From: Chara braunii
Taxonomy: Eukaryota > Streptophyta > Charophyceae > Charales > Characeae
Direction: 5' to 3'
Assembly (NCBI GenBank): GCA_003427395.1
Contig: BFEA01000243.1
Coordinates: 385,013 to 405,704 of the forward strand
DNA: 20,692 bases
The notes under the pieces are model-generated. The model saw nothing but the letters and a program-made list of their open reading frames with translations. It was not told where the DNA came from and made no database searches. The position numbers and the translations under genes were made by a program. Shown here one piece after another: positions 7,987 through 17,660 of this stretch (the first letter of the stretch is position 1; each line of letters opens with the position of its first letter).

Positions 7987-10326
7987 CATGCAAGCAACTG
8001 GGCTTTTCACGATGACGCAACATTCAAATCCACAAACGACAAAGTGGGTTGGAACAGGGATCGCCTGGCGGTTTTCAAAGGATCGTCGTCATGCGTGCAT
8101 GAAATGTTCCTGATCCAACCGGCTTCTTCCTCAGTTTTCACTGTTCTGAGTGATGCAGAAGAAGACAAAAAGACAATGGTTAGTTGGAAGTCCCTCCGCT
8201 GCGAAAGATAGGAAGTTCGCATCTACCCCTGGGTCCCCCCGAAGCCGCAACGGTCGGAGGAACGCAGAGAGCAACTGATGAGGGAACACTTCTGGGTAGA
8301 ATTCCGTCACATTCCGATTGAGATCCAGGCGGCATTCGTGCAGGATTTTGCAGAAAAAATATGATGTGGTTGATTTCATCAACCTGCTACCCCCCCACGT
8401 GACCCGGAGGGACGACTACCTTATGTTAGCCATCAATCTCGCAGACGAACGCATCTTCTCGATCGATGACGCCATTCCCTTCTGTGTGTGGGGGAAAGTA
8501 TACAAAATTCACACAGCTCACAAGCTCAGACCATGGTGCTTCAAATGCCAGGCCTATGGTCACTTGTATACAGATACAGCGTGCTCCCGTCACCCTTCAC
8601 GCACGATCAGGTCCACAGGGCGGTTGACGAAAGACCCATTCGATGAATCCAGGTGGCACACTGTCAATCCCGGGTATGACGGATGGGTCTACATCGATGC
8701 ACCAGGGGGGAAAGAAGGAAAGGTCATTGGCTGGTCCTGGGAAGGGCAGGGGGACCCAAAACCGGGTTCGCAACCGCCGACGACATGGATCCTTCCCAAA
8801 TCCTTAGAATCGCATCTAAGAAGCCGCCCAGTGATGACCAGAAAACAGGAAGCCTGGGTGGTGGTGGGAAAGAAGAAAGAGGAGAGCCCGCCGAAAAATT
8901 TAGTGAAGGATGACAAAGGGAAAGGCTGCAAAGATAATCGCTTCGCATGCCTGGAGGACAAGGAAGAAAAGCTGGAACAGGAGCGTCAGGACAGGCAGCA
9001 GAAGGAGCAGGTCCCTGGACGAATTGGAGAGGCTCGAGTAGACCGGACCAGACGGGGGGAGGACCAAAGGATCTGGAGAACTCGGCCCTCAACCAAAGCC
9101 AGGCTCCTGGACCAGAGAACTCGACCCTCAACCAGGCTCCTCTTGGCCCTGAGCAACCTCCACCGGGCGCACCATTAATGGAAATCCCGGACAAGGACAT
9201 GACAAGTGGGCGGCACGAGGGGGCCAAAGTTGACACACACCCCTCGCAAAACCAATAAGGACAACGGCTGAAGCAGCAGGCGAGGGGGAAACAACAATAG
9301 ACACACCAGGCACAGTACGCACAAGATCAAGAGTAGGCAACGACACAACAATCCTCCCAAGAAGAGGTGCGTCTATTGCCATCCGATTTCTGCTCAGACG
9401 CCTTCGGACCACAACAAATGGAGGTGGACACAACCCCCCCTCCCCCTGAGGTTGAAATGGTAGATCCTCCCAAGGATCCAGCAGACCCTGACGCCCCCCC
9501 ACAAGAGATGGGTCTGGACCAGAAAATCCAGATTGTGGCTGACAGGATACTCAAGCACCTTCAACCGGTCTGTTCACTAGAGGGGGTGGAATATTGGGAC
9601 AAGACTTATGTCAAATTGGTGGGACTCCTAAACAACAGCCCATCATTAAGGAACGCACAGATATCAGGCCCCCCTCCCCATTTAACATGGGCAGAGGTCT
9701 TCCAACACATCCTGGCTGTGGCTCGGAGCAGGTTCCACCCCCCCACACAAGAGCAGAACCAACCTCCACGACCTGAGGCAAGAGGGGCAGAAACAACCAA
9801 GGAGGGGATGACCTCACGACGACTTAGAATAAGGCAACTCGTAGAAAGGGGCCTCTTTGAGCTGCCGCTTTTTAAGCTGAACGGAGTTCTTGTGATCCCC
9901 CTTAGGAAGACGGACGGAAAATGGGAGATGGGTCTTTCCCCGGTAGGTGAGTATGGGGGAGTAACAATGCAAGGCTGGGAACTTTCACCCCAGGAAGGGG
10001 ACCGTATGGTAAACGACAGGATCTTCACCAGTCAAATGTCCGCCTTCGTCCCCAAGCACTTTGCCCCGGGAGCTAGAGCGGGCATGAGACTCGAAGCATG
10101 TGATGAGCAGATGGCAAGGAACGATTTTTATTTACTCTTCGAACCCAACAAATCCGCGAACCTGGGGTGGTATGGTCACAACGCCCTTCTGGACCTTCAA
10201 TGCGCGAAAATAAAAGCTAGCGAATACTGGTTCGAAGATGACATATGTAGATGCCTGTGTAGGGTGGTGCGGAAGAGGGTGTTAGCTCTGGATGGATGGG
10301 ATATTAGACAATGGCATCCACTATGA
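7987..10326 (+). pseudogene. LINE ORF1 (RNA-binding protein), 5'-truncated and frameshifted
   Basis: Coding character moves between frames: 7987-8361 (frame of position 7987, with TAG at 8209), about 8350-9055, about 9055-9255, then 9367-10326; 9252-9400 is unclear. Two changes fall in homopolymers, an A6 at 8352-8357 and a G6 at about 9053-9058. The N-terminal part (FWVEFRHIPIEIQ to CVWGKVYKIH) resembles the DUF4283/RRM-like segment of plant LINE ORF1. A zinc knuckle follows, with Cys codons at 8537, 8546 and 8582 and His at 8561, but six rather than four residues lie between His and the last Cys. A charged and Pro-rich linker comes next, then an unrecognised globular domain (about 9800-10326). 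ORF1 would coat the LINE RNA. The protein is long for a LINE ORF1. Confidence 0.72.
9367..10326 (+). CDS. C-terminal part of LINE ORF1, unrecognised domain
   Basis: This 319-residue open stretch ends in TGA 10324-10326, 72 bases before ORF2. It starts with a Pro/Asp-rich disordered part (about residues 15-60) and continues with a folded-looking region. That region is rich in aromatic residues and ends with an acidic YWFEDDICRCLCRVVRKR segment followed by a Trp-rich tail. I do not recognise a family. Position and frame suggest it is part of ORF1 rather than a separate gene. Its open state over 960 bases contrasts with the broken upstream part. Confidence 0.6.
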   Translation: MRLLPSDFCSDAFGPQQMEVDTTPPPPEVEMVDPPKDPADPDAPPQEMGLDQKIQIVADRILKHLQPVCSLEGVEYWDKTYVKLVGLLNNSPSLRNAQISGPPPHLTWAEVFQHILAVARSRFHPPTQEQNQPPRPEARGAETTKEGMTSRRLRIRQLVERGLFELPLFKLNGVLVIPLRKTDGKWEMGLSPVGEYGGVTMQGWELSPQEGDRMVNDRIFTSQMSAFVPKHFAPGARAGMRLEACDEQMARNDFYLLFEPNKSANLGWYGHNALLDLQCAKIKASEYWFEDDICRCLCRVVRKRVLALDGWDIRQWHPL

Positions 10327-10398
10327 GACCCTACTATGACACTCTCTGACGCACGCTGCACTCTGCACACTCCACAACAGGGGGGCAATCGATAGATA

Positions 10399-13300
10399 AT
10401 GGAGGACTTGAACATACTACATGGTAGGAATGCGGTTTGGAAAAAATGCGTTGATTCAGCCGATATGGACCTGCGCTCTATTAATGTTAATGGCTTGGCG
10501 TCAAGTAGACCAGAAAAGCACCAGGCCATTTGGGACCAACTAAGCGGAGTAGGAGGTAGACAATGGCCGGACGTGATATGCATACAAGAAACCCATTTAC
10601 AAAATCACCCAGATCACAATAGAGCCCATAAGCTAGTCTGGTGCCACACGGCCATAAGAGCGCACACGCCAGGACCCGGCTCAGCAGGGGTGGCAATTTG
10701 GATCCCCCCAGACTCTAGATTTCAACCGGTTCACTGGGCCGTGGATGAAGTAGAAGGGCGGTGGGCCTCGGTCCTGGGAATGCTGAAATTGGAACTGCTG
10801 TGTATCCTCTGCATCTATTCGCCAAACTCAGTGGGGGAAAGGAGGGAGTTCCTGGGAAGATTAGGAACGCAGACCCCAGAGGGTATCCCCCTCATAATAG
10901 CAGGGGATTTTAATGCAACCCCGGACAAAGGACTGGACAGATGGAACCCCCAATAATCGCCTTCCTTTGCAGCGCGAGAGGATGAACAAATGTTGGCCGA
11001 CCTCTGCGAGACTCTCTCTGTCTTCGATACATTTCGGTGCCTGCACCCCCAAGCAAGAGTATTCACGTGTACTCGGGATAGCGACCCGGCTCGTCTGTCC
11101 AAATCCCGAATTGACTTCATCTTGCTATCTAACGACCTAGAGGGGGCCCTGCGTTGGGCAATGATCCCCCCGCGAAGCCCGCATCCGGGGCTTGACCACA
11201 AAACCTATGGGATAATACTAACCATGAGAAAAAGGTCTGATCAAGGACCGGGCTTCTATAAACTGAACACATCCCTGCTTAAAGACGCGTCATTGCCACA
11301 ACTGATACGACAAGAATGGGAATTTTGGCACCAGCAAAAACACTTTTTCGAGTCCTACCTTGCATGGTTCAACAATGGTCCGGTATCCCTGGCCAGAAAA
11401 TGCAAAGAATTTTCGAAAGCTAAAGCGGCCCTACGACAGCATTAGGAAATGTCTACACACAATAAACTACTAGACCTTGAGAGGGAGATAGAATCACATC
11501 ACTTTACGTCCATACAGAAATCACAGTACCTCATAGACTCTATTCAAAAAACTAAAGAACAACTTCTTTAATACGCTCTGCATAGATGGCAAGGAATTAA
11601 AATCAGAGGGAAGATGGGTAAACTTACCCATGAGGCTACCATGGACACTCATTTTTTCTCCATGGCCACCGCGCGGGCACGGCGGACGGTCATCGAGGCC
11701 TTTTTCGATCCTGATGACAACAACGTCATTGCTACCGACACGGCCCACTATACACTAATCACTAGGAAATTCTTCAAACAGCTATATACTTCCCACGTTC
11801 CATCGCCGTACGGGGAAGAAAGGATCTAGGAAATACAAGACTTCCTGCTTCCGTTAGATAGACATATCTCTTCCCAACAGCGAGATACACTGGAGAAGGA
11901 ACTAACAAAAAATAAAATTTGGACAGCACTCCTCTAAATGAAGGAAGAAAAAAACACCGGCATTGATGGCCTCCCCAAGGAATTCTGGGAGACCATGTGG
12001 ACGGATCTTAGTGCTGACATGTGGGAATACTACCAAAAAGTTTGCGAAGCCGGGGAAATGGGGGATACTGTAGGGACAAGAGTGTTATCTCTCCTATATA
12101 AAAAAGGTGATCAAATGAACATCAGAAATTACAGGCCTATCACGCTGCTCACTGTCGTATACAAAATGTTGTCCAAAGCATTAGCTAATCGCATGGCGAC
12201 AGTACAAGAAGAGGTCATCCACCCAGCTCAAACAGGGTTCATAACCGGCAGGAATATACAAGAAAATATCCTGCTGGTTAACGACGTGGTTCACCTGGCA
12301 CGGCGGAACCAGGCAAATGCAGCCATTATTTTTTTAGATTTTGAGAGAGCCTATGACCACGCAGACTGGGAATTTCTGGATAGATGTTTAGAAAAAATGA
12401 ACTTCAGGCCCACCTTCCGGCGCTGGGTCAAGATCCTCCACATTAATGCCACAACATGCGTTGAGATTAACGGGTCTGTCAAGCGTCCTTTTGACCTGCA
12501 ACGGTCAGTGAGACAAGGGGACCCTATTGCCCACTATCTCTTCTTGGTGATTATGGAGGCACTGTCAGCCAACCTACGACATAACAAAGACCTCACCCGG
12601 ATTAAGATATCGAACATTCCGAAGGAGGCAATCCCCATCTGCTCCCTCTTTGCGGATGACCTTACTATAATGATAGAAGCGACTGAGGCTACCATGGAGG
12701 AAACTCAACATCTCATGAACAAGTTCTGCCGCCTGTCAGATATGGCGGTCAATTGGGGGCAGAAGACTATGGGATGGTGGATGCACCATCAAGGGGGCAG
12801 GCTGCCAGAAAACCCGCGAATGACATGGCTCCCCCTTGACGAACCTCTTAGAATCTTGGGAACCCTGACCACGGCCAAAGGAAGGCCAGCAGCTAACGAC
12901 GAATGGGTAACCGGTCCTGCACAAGTTAAACAGGAAAAATTGAATAATAAACGTACATCCATTTTTGGGCGGGCGCTTATCATAAACAATGTGATCCTGG
13001 CCACACTCTGGTATAAGGCCATTCTCTGGCCTATGAGTAACGGGGGGTTCAAGGCATTGAAACAACAATTAGCAGCCTTCATGTGGCGAGGGGATAGTAA
13101 CATTCCCCACGCCATAAGTCGTGTAGCATGGGACTCGGTGATCCAGCCTAAGAACAAAGGAGGATTGGGAATTATAGACTCAACCATACAATTCCAGGCC
13201 CTCTCAATCCGCTGGCTTCAACTTATTATCTTCTCACCATCCGCCCCATGGATCCCCCTTGCTCTAGCACAAATATCCGACGTGGCTCCAGAATCCCCAC

Positions 13301-14835
13301 CGGAAATTGATCCCCGCGTGTGGCTGGAGAACAGATACTGGAGGATACCCAGGAAATACAGAAACGAGGACCCTATTGACGGATACTGGGCGCGCTTCAT
13401 ACGAACATGGAGGAAGCTCCCTCCCCCCAACCGGCCGCTGCCGAAGAGGTGGGAAGAGATCCCCAGGCAACCCCTATTCGGCAACCGCCTAATTACAGAT
13501 TATAAAGGGCGTGTGCGGTGCGCGTCGGATTTCCCATGGAAGGGTTGGGTGAAACATGGTGTACGAAGGGTCGGGGACCTCTGGGACACATTGGCAAAGA
13601 ACAAGAAGTGCGTGGAGAAGTTATGAACAACACTACGATACTGCCACTCCACCGAAAGAGCACTAAATGAGTTAATAGACAACTTCCCCCTCCACTGGTA
13701 CGTCATCCTCAGGAAAGGCCCTGGCGCAAGGGAGGGTGACTGGGTAGGGTTGCCAGACCACGAACGGGAGGTGGGGCTCGTACACATCGCGGACCAGACA
13801 CATGTGCTAGTCGAAGTCTTCTCCCTCCTGAAAGGCGATAGACTGTGTTCCAATAACCAACCCTTCATATGGAAGGAGCAAGGAGAGATATATCGCATCA
13901 GGGTCATTGATGAGGGAGGTAACCAGAGGGCGTATCGACCAATGGTTTCAATCGAGGACCTCCCCCTGGACCCAAATGAGTGGCAATGGACCCTGAACCT
14001 TGCATCTAAGAAGGGCGAATCGAAAATACTAACATTACACAACCTGAAATCTAAATCCGCCTAGGAATGCTCAGACCCAAATATAACCTGCGTAATCGGG
14101 TTGAAGACAGATGGTATCGCCACCTCAACATAGATCGCAGGCTACTAAAAACCATCCGCTGGTTTGCCCAGTATAACACTTGACCTGCCAAAATATCTGC
14201 CCTCCAGTGGCAAATAGAACATAGGTGTCTACCAACCAATGATTGGTTAATAGACCACCCCCGCCTGGAACAGCAAGGGAAGGCACTACCCTGGTGCCAT
14301 AAATGTCTCCTGAGCTACCCCGGGTGTAAGAGGGCGGAAACTATTGAGCACATATTCCTTTAGTGTCCTGCATCAGTACTGTTATGGAGAAGTTGGGACC
14401 GGATCTGGCGTCATATTGTTCGAGGGGCCGTTTGGCCATGGGATTGGAGGGCCTTACTCTTGGGATATTACCCTCCAATTCGGGGGAACGCATTCGAGGA
14501 AAATATGTTCAGCTTTGGCAGACGGAGTGTCCTGTGGACAATATGGTGGAGAAGATGATATCGAGATAGAGGGGGCAAGGGTGGAGGATGGTGAGGCCAT
14601 GGAACAAATCCACATACTGGTCCAACACGAGATAGCGACGCGATGGAAGACAGTCAAAGACAAACTCCATCAGATGAGTACCTGGGGGGACATAAACAGG
14701 ATTATCTCTGACTTCGGCAGGGAGTGGCTGGGGGGAGAGAGAGGGGGATGGATGGCCGAGGTAAAATGGACCAGCCGCCAACCGGGAAGGGAGCTGGAGG
14801 AAGATCCCCAGACAGAGATAATAAGAGATTACTAG
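10399..14835 (+). pseudogene. LINE ORF2: APE endonuclease, reverse transcriptase, zf-RVT
   Basis: From ATG 10399 one frame holds to TAG 14062 with stops at 10954, 11443, 11569, 11827, 11935 and 13624. Coding then moves to the next frame (stops 14181, 14361) and returns near 14556 to end at 14835. APE-type endonuclease: Asn in SINVNGL (10489), Glu in IQET (10588), GDFN (10903-10914), RIDF (Asp 11113), DH (11194-11199). RT: YRPI, motif A FLDFERAYD (Asp 12337), motif B RQGDP (12511-12525), motif C FADD (12649-12660). The zf-RVT has Cys 14295, Cys 14304, His 14349 and Cys 14364, with a TAG at 14361 inside it. Full length would be near 1480 residues. ORF2 nicks genomic DNA and copies the LINE RNA at the nick. 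All catalytic residues remain, but the copy is dead. Confidence 0.9.
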
Positions 14836-15601
14836 CTGGTCCTTCACGATTGGACGAAGATTGATCCTAGTACCCCGCTGCGCCCTGCTTAGGACTTTGC
14901 AGACCCCTTCCCACCCCACTCGTTGTCTCTGGCAGAAATATCACCAGCTGCATGAGTCCGGGCATTCTCCGGCCATTCTCAGACTTCCCGGTGTTTTCCT
15001 GTGTTTTTCCTGTGTTTCCTGGTTATGAGGCTTTGCCTTGATTGCCTTTGGACTGTTTGCTTCTCCTTCTTGTTTTATCTCTTCCTCTGTCTCCTCAGTT
15101 CTCCTTGCCGCTTTTTTGCTTGCTTCTCGCTCCTTACTGCTCGTCACTCAATTAGCTCAGAAGTAGGTGTCTGATATGGTCATATGTCAGAACCACTGCT
15201 TAGATAGTTTGAGACATTTGTTGTGCTAATTCTGATTGAGTCCCATGATGCTCAGCAATAGGCGCCATGAGGATAGTTGGTGGACGGCAGGGGTCAGAGG
15301 TTGGAGGAGACTCTACTGGTGCCCCCCAGTGCTCCCCTCTGATACTCGACCCTGCTGCAGGATTGGTTTTGGAAAAATAGACAAGGATATGGGACGTTGG
15401 ACCCGGTTCCCAGCACAATGGCGTCACAGACATTGATGTACATTGATGTATTGTTTTGTAAAGATGTATCTAAGGGACGCCGGACCCGGTTTCCCGCAGG
15501 TGATGCTCCCCACCAATAGATGGAGCGGCCCGCCAGGCAAGGCCTCAATCCCAGTGGTTCTCTTACCACCACCAGGATAGAGGCCTTGCGCAGGGGCCTT
15601 C
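14836..15601 (+). other. LINE 3' UTR
   Basis: Non-coding and pyrimidine-rich at first (14990-15140). It contains two copies of a GGGACG-Y-YGGACCCGGTT motif (15391-15415 and 15474-15498), the conserved tail word TGCTCCCCACCAATAGATGG (15503-15522) and a terminal stem-loop. The motif recurs in other poly(A)-tailed repeats of the window. Confidence 0.75.
15537..15589 (+). other. Stem-loop next to the LINE poly(A)
   Basis: GCAAGGCCTC (15537-15546) and GAGGCCTTGC (15580-15589) are perfect 10-base inverted repeats with a 33-base loop, 12 bases before the poly(A). LINE RTs often recognise a 3' stem-loop of their own RNA, so a recognition role is plausible. Confidence 0.65.
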
Positions 15602-15627
15602 AAAAAAAAAAAAAAAAAAAAAAAAAA
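15602..15627 (+). other. LINE poly(A) tail
   Basis: 26 consecutive A residues, followed at once by the right target-site duplication. The last A is shared with the duplication. Confidence 0.95.
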
Positions 15628-15635
15628 TCAGAGCT
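15627..15635. repeat. Right target-site duplication of the LINE
   Basis: ATCAGAGCT, identical to 7978-7986. Removing 7987-15635 would join AT-rich DNA on both sides, consistent with an insertion into older sequence. Confidence 0.75.
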
Positions 15636-15975
15636 TTACTCTGATTGGCAAATTGGTTATTTCAATTTGAAGTGATGTCTCATAGTTATCAAATCGGATA
15701 TGTGTTTGGATTCTCTGGTTTTGTATTTTCGGTTCGATGCTGATAGTGAATTTTGAAGTGGTGTGTTCTGATTTTAGTCCTTAGAATGTTTCGAGTATTC
15801 TCGATTTATCTTGGTTTGAGTCGTAATTTGGCTTTTGTTGTTGATTGTGCATGGGCTCCGAGGGATAGCCAAGTGCAGCATCTTGTGGAGTTTTGGGGGA
15901 CTTGTTTTGAAGTAAGGGGCAAGGGGCATATAATGATTCTTCGCAAGGATGGAGAGGGGGATGGAATAGGGTTGC
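15636..15975. other. AT-rich flank of the LINE
   Basis: T-rich DNA similar in style to the left flank near 7690-7975. A plus-strand open frame at 15753-16016 has no recognisable domain and runs into the repeated modules; I do not call it a gene. Confidence 0.5.
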
Positions 15976-16310
15976 TCGACGGGTACCGGTTAGTGGGAGT
16001 CCCTTATCAGATGTGATTGGCGTCGGGTAGTTTAGGCTGTCTGATGGGTACCGGCTGATAACGACGAACTCTGGCGCGATTGGCGTTGGGTAGTGCTGGT
16101 TCACCTCTTTGAGGTCGGAGACTGGAATTCTTGTGGGGGTGATGAATTTCAGGGTGATGATGGTGCTCGTCCCCTACAGAGATGAGGTCCTCTGGAGTTC
16201 CTTACGAGGACGGAGTTTGGGAGGACGGGTGTGATTTGGATGGAGGAAGTTGGTGGTGGATGCGATTGGCGTCGAGTATCTCGTTGGGTACCGGCCACTG
16301 GCCACTAACT
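15976..16310. repeat. Interspersed GATTGGCGTCGGGTAG / GGGTACCGG modules
   Basis: GATTGGCGT-YG-GGTAG-like words occur at about 16015, 16079 and 16264. GGGTACCGG occurs at about 15981, 16046 and 16286. The first full unit (16015-16078) is 64 bases. The copies are spaced irregularly, so this is a degenerate short repeat rather than a clean array. Confidence 0.65.
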
Positions 16311-16479
16311 CCACCTGGATCAGCTTGAGGTTCTTCCTTTCGATGATGGAGGCAGGATTGTTATGCGTGTCTGTTTCAGGGGTTACACGTTTTTTCTAAA
16401 TTTAACGTAACCTCTTCTGGGGGAATTTTGCATGAGTAGTTCCTCCCCATTTTTTCAAAATCACATCGTGTACTCGGAC

Positions 16480-16545
16480 TGTTCTCAACCGTAGCCGGGT
16501 NATGGCCCCGGTATCTCAAATGATCTCAAATGTTCTAAAAAAAAA
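16480..16545 (+). repeat. AGCCGGGTAATGGCCCCGG repeat segment, copy 1
   Basis: A plus-strand copy of a word also found at 17219-17243 (minus) and 19564-19590 (plus), followed by ATCTCAAA. One N lies inside. It is a tail-side segment of the non-coding poly(A) family described at 17102-17660 and 19190-19700. Nothing is recognised between 16311 and 16480 or between 16546 and 16830. Confidence 0.65.
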
Positions 16546-16830
16546 GTTTGGTGCTGGTTGCAGTGGGTTATGTTGGCTGCGATGGTTGAAAATTATGTGC
16601 TCTGCAGCGAAGGGGCTAGCCTGTAGGGTGGAAATAGGGCACAACGGCGGTGGAGATGGTGGCTCTACCGTGGTAAATCTTGTCGGAGTAGGGTTGAAAA
16701 GGAATATTGTCGGTTGATGCAACCAGTGCCTGGAGGAGCTGGATGATCGGAACTACAACTATGGTGATGATTGGGGCTTTGCGACTATCTGCTGATGTTT
16801 TTGGCACCGGTGGTTTGCGAACGGACGAGG

Positions 16831-17060
16831 CCAGAACGACGCTGGTCGATGCTGGGGCTTAGTCGCGCTGCCCTGTAACTCGAGTTGCACTCTAGTGTCC
16901 ATTGGCGAGATGGTACTCAGTCGACGCTGGCCGGAGCCGGGGCGGGTCGCTTTGCCCTGTAGCCTAGTAGCCTAGCAGGTGGGGGGTTTCTGGGGTGGGT
17001 CGTGCCACTCTGTAACCTAGTAGTTGGGGGTGTGAGGCCGGGTAGAGAACGAGTATCGAG
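16831..17060 (+). repeat. Head modules of the non-coding poly(A) family, partial copy
   Basis: Tandem variants of a module with CGACGCTGGCCGGAGC, GCCCTGTAACC and GTGAGGCCTGGTAGAGA, at about 16836, 16919 and 16985. The tail half expected after them is missing; instead a minus-strand copy of the same family begins at 17102. This makes a tail-facing inverted pair. Confidence 0.65.
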
Positions 17061-17101
17061 ATAAGGGGGGGAGGCTGATAGGGTTGGGTTGTTGAAAGCA
17101 C

Positions 17102-17660
17102 TTTTTTTTTTAATTATTATTATTTTGTTTATTAAGACAATGCTTCAATCCTTTCGTGGGGATCAACACAGTTGGGAACCGGGCCCAGTGTCCCTTATCA
17201 GAATATGAAAAATGAGCTACCGGGGCCATTACCCGGCTTTGGCTAAGAACAATTGAAGAAAAGGAAAAACTCATCAACATTCATGGACCACAACTCTCTA
17301 CCAAGTCACTAGAATATGTGTGTCAAAAAACCTCCCAACCACGAATCAAATAGGTGAAACCTATTCAATCCACCTACAAGGCTACAACCACAACCAGCAT
17401 GGCCGTTTTCAGCACGAACTGAAGCTTTTCTAGGCCTCATGCTCCCATCAGGTTAGGTTACAGAGTTGCACCACCTTGCTCCAGCACCGGCCATCATTGC
17501 TCCAGTTACGACCCCCAATGACCACCGAGATTGCCCCCGCAAACAGCCCCCCAGATCTCTTTACCAGGCCTCACGCCCCCACTAAGCTAGGTTGCAGAGT
17601 TGCGCCACCTGACTCCGGCTCCGGCCAGCGTTGCTCCAGCATCGGTCTTCGAGGGCCACC
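17102..17660 (-). mobile_element. Non-coding poly(A)-tailed retroelement, minus strand
   Basis: Read on the minus strand: two head modules (17660 to 17430), a middle part, AGCCGGGTAATGGCCCCGG (17243-17219), GGGACACTGGGCCCGGTTCC (17194-17175), then an A-rich tail ending in 10 A (the T run 17102-17111). The same order of parts occurs in the plus-strand copy at 19190-19700. No protein is encoded. The GGGAC tail motif is shared with the LINE 3' UTR. Confidence 0.7.

Larger units (their letters stand above)
7987..15626 (+). mobile_element. 5'-truncated LINE (L1-like, plant type), decayed
   Basis: ORF1 with a zinc knuckle, ORF2 with APE-type endonuclease, RT and C-terminal zf-RVT, a 3' UTR and a 26-A tail form one LINE of about 7.6 kb. 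A matching target-site duplication flanks it. The ORF1 frame runs directly into the left duplication without a start codon, so the 5' end was lost at insertion. Many in-frame stops and several frame changes make it non-functional. The zf-RVT and the FADD motif place it near plant L1-like LINEs; the exact clade needs a tree. Confidence 0.88.

Noticed and set aside
8275-8300. CTGATGAGGG resembling a second hammerhead core.
   Set aside because: No GAAA or pairing stems at the right distance; it is coding sequence of LINE ORF1.
8724-9236. Long minus-strand frame opposite LINE ORF1.
   Set aside because: It is a shadow of ORF1, composed of Pro/Gly/Ser-rich sequence without a domain.
10399-14064. 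Alternative genetic code (TAA/TAG as Gln) as the main explanation for the in-frame stops.
   Set aside because: TGA stops and frameshifts also interrupt the elements and there is no intact host gene here to test it, so ordinary decay is preferred.
16041-16075. CTGATGGGTACC followed by CGACGAAC, resembling a hammerhead core.
   Set aside because: Stem II and stem I do not pair, and GAAA is absent.
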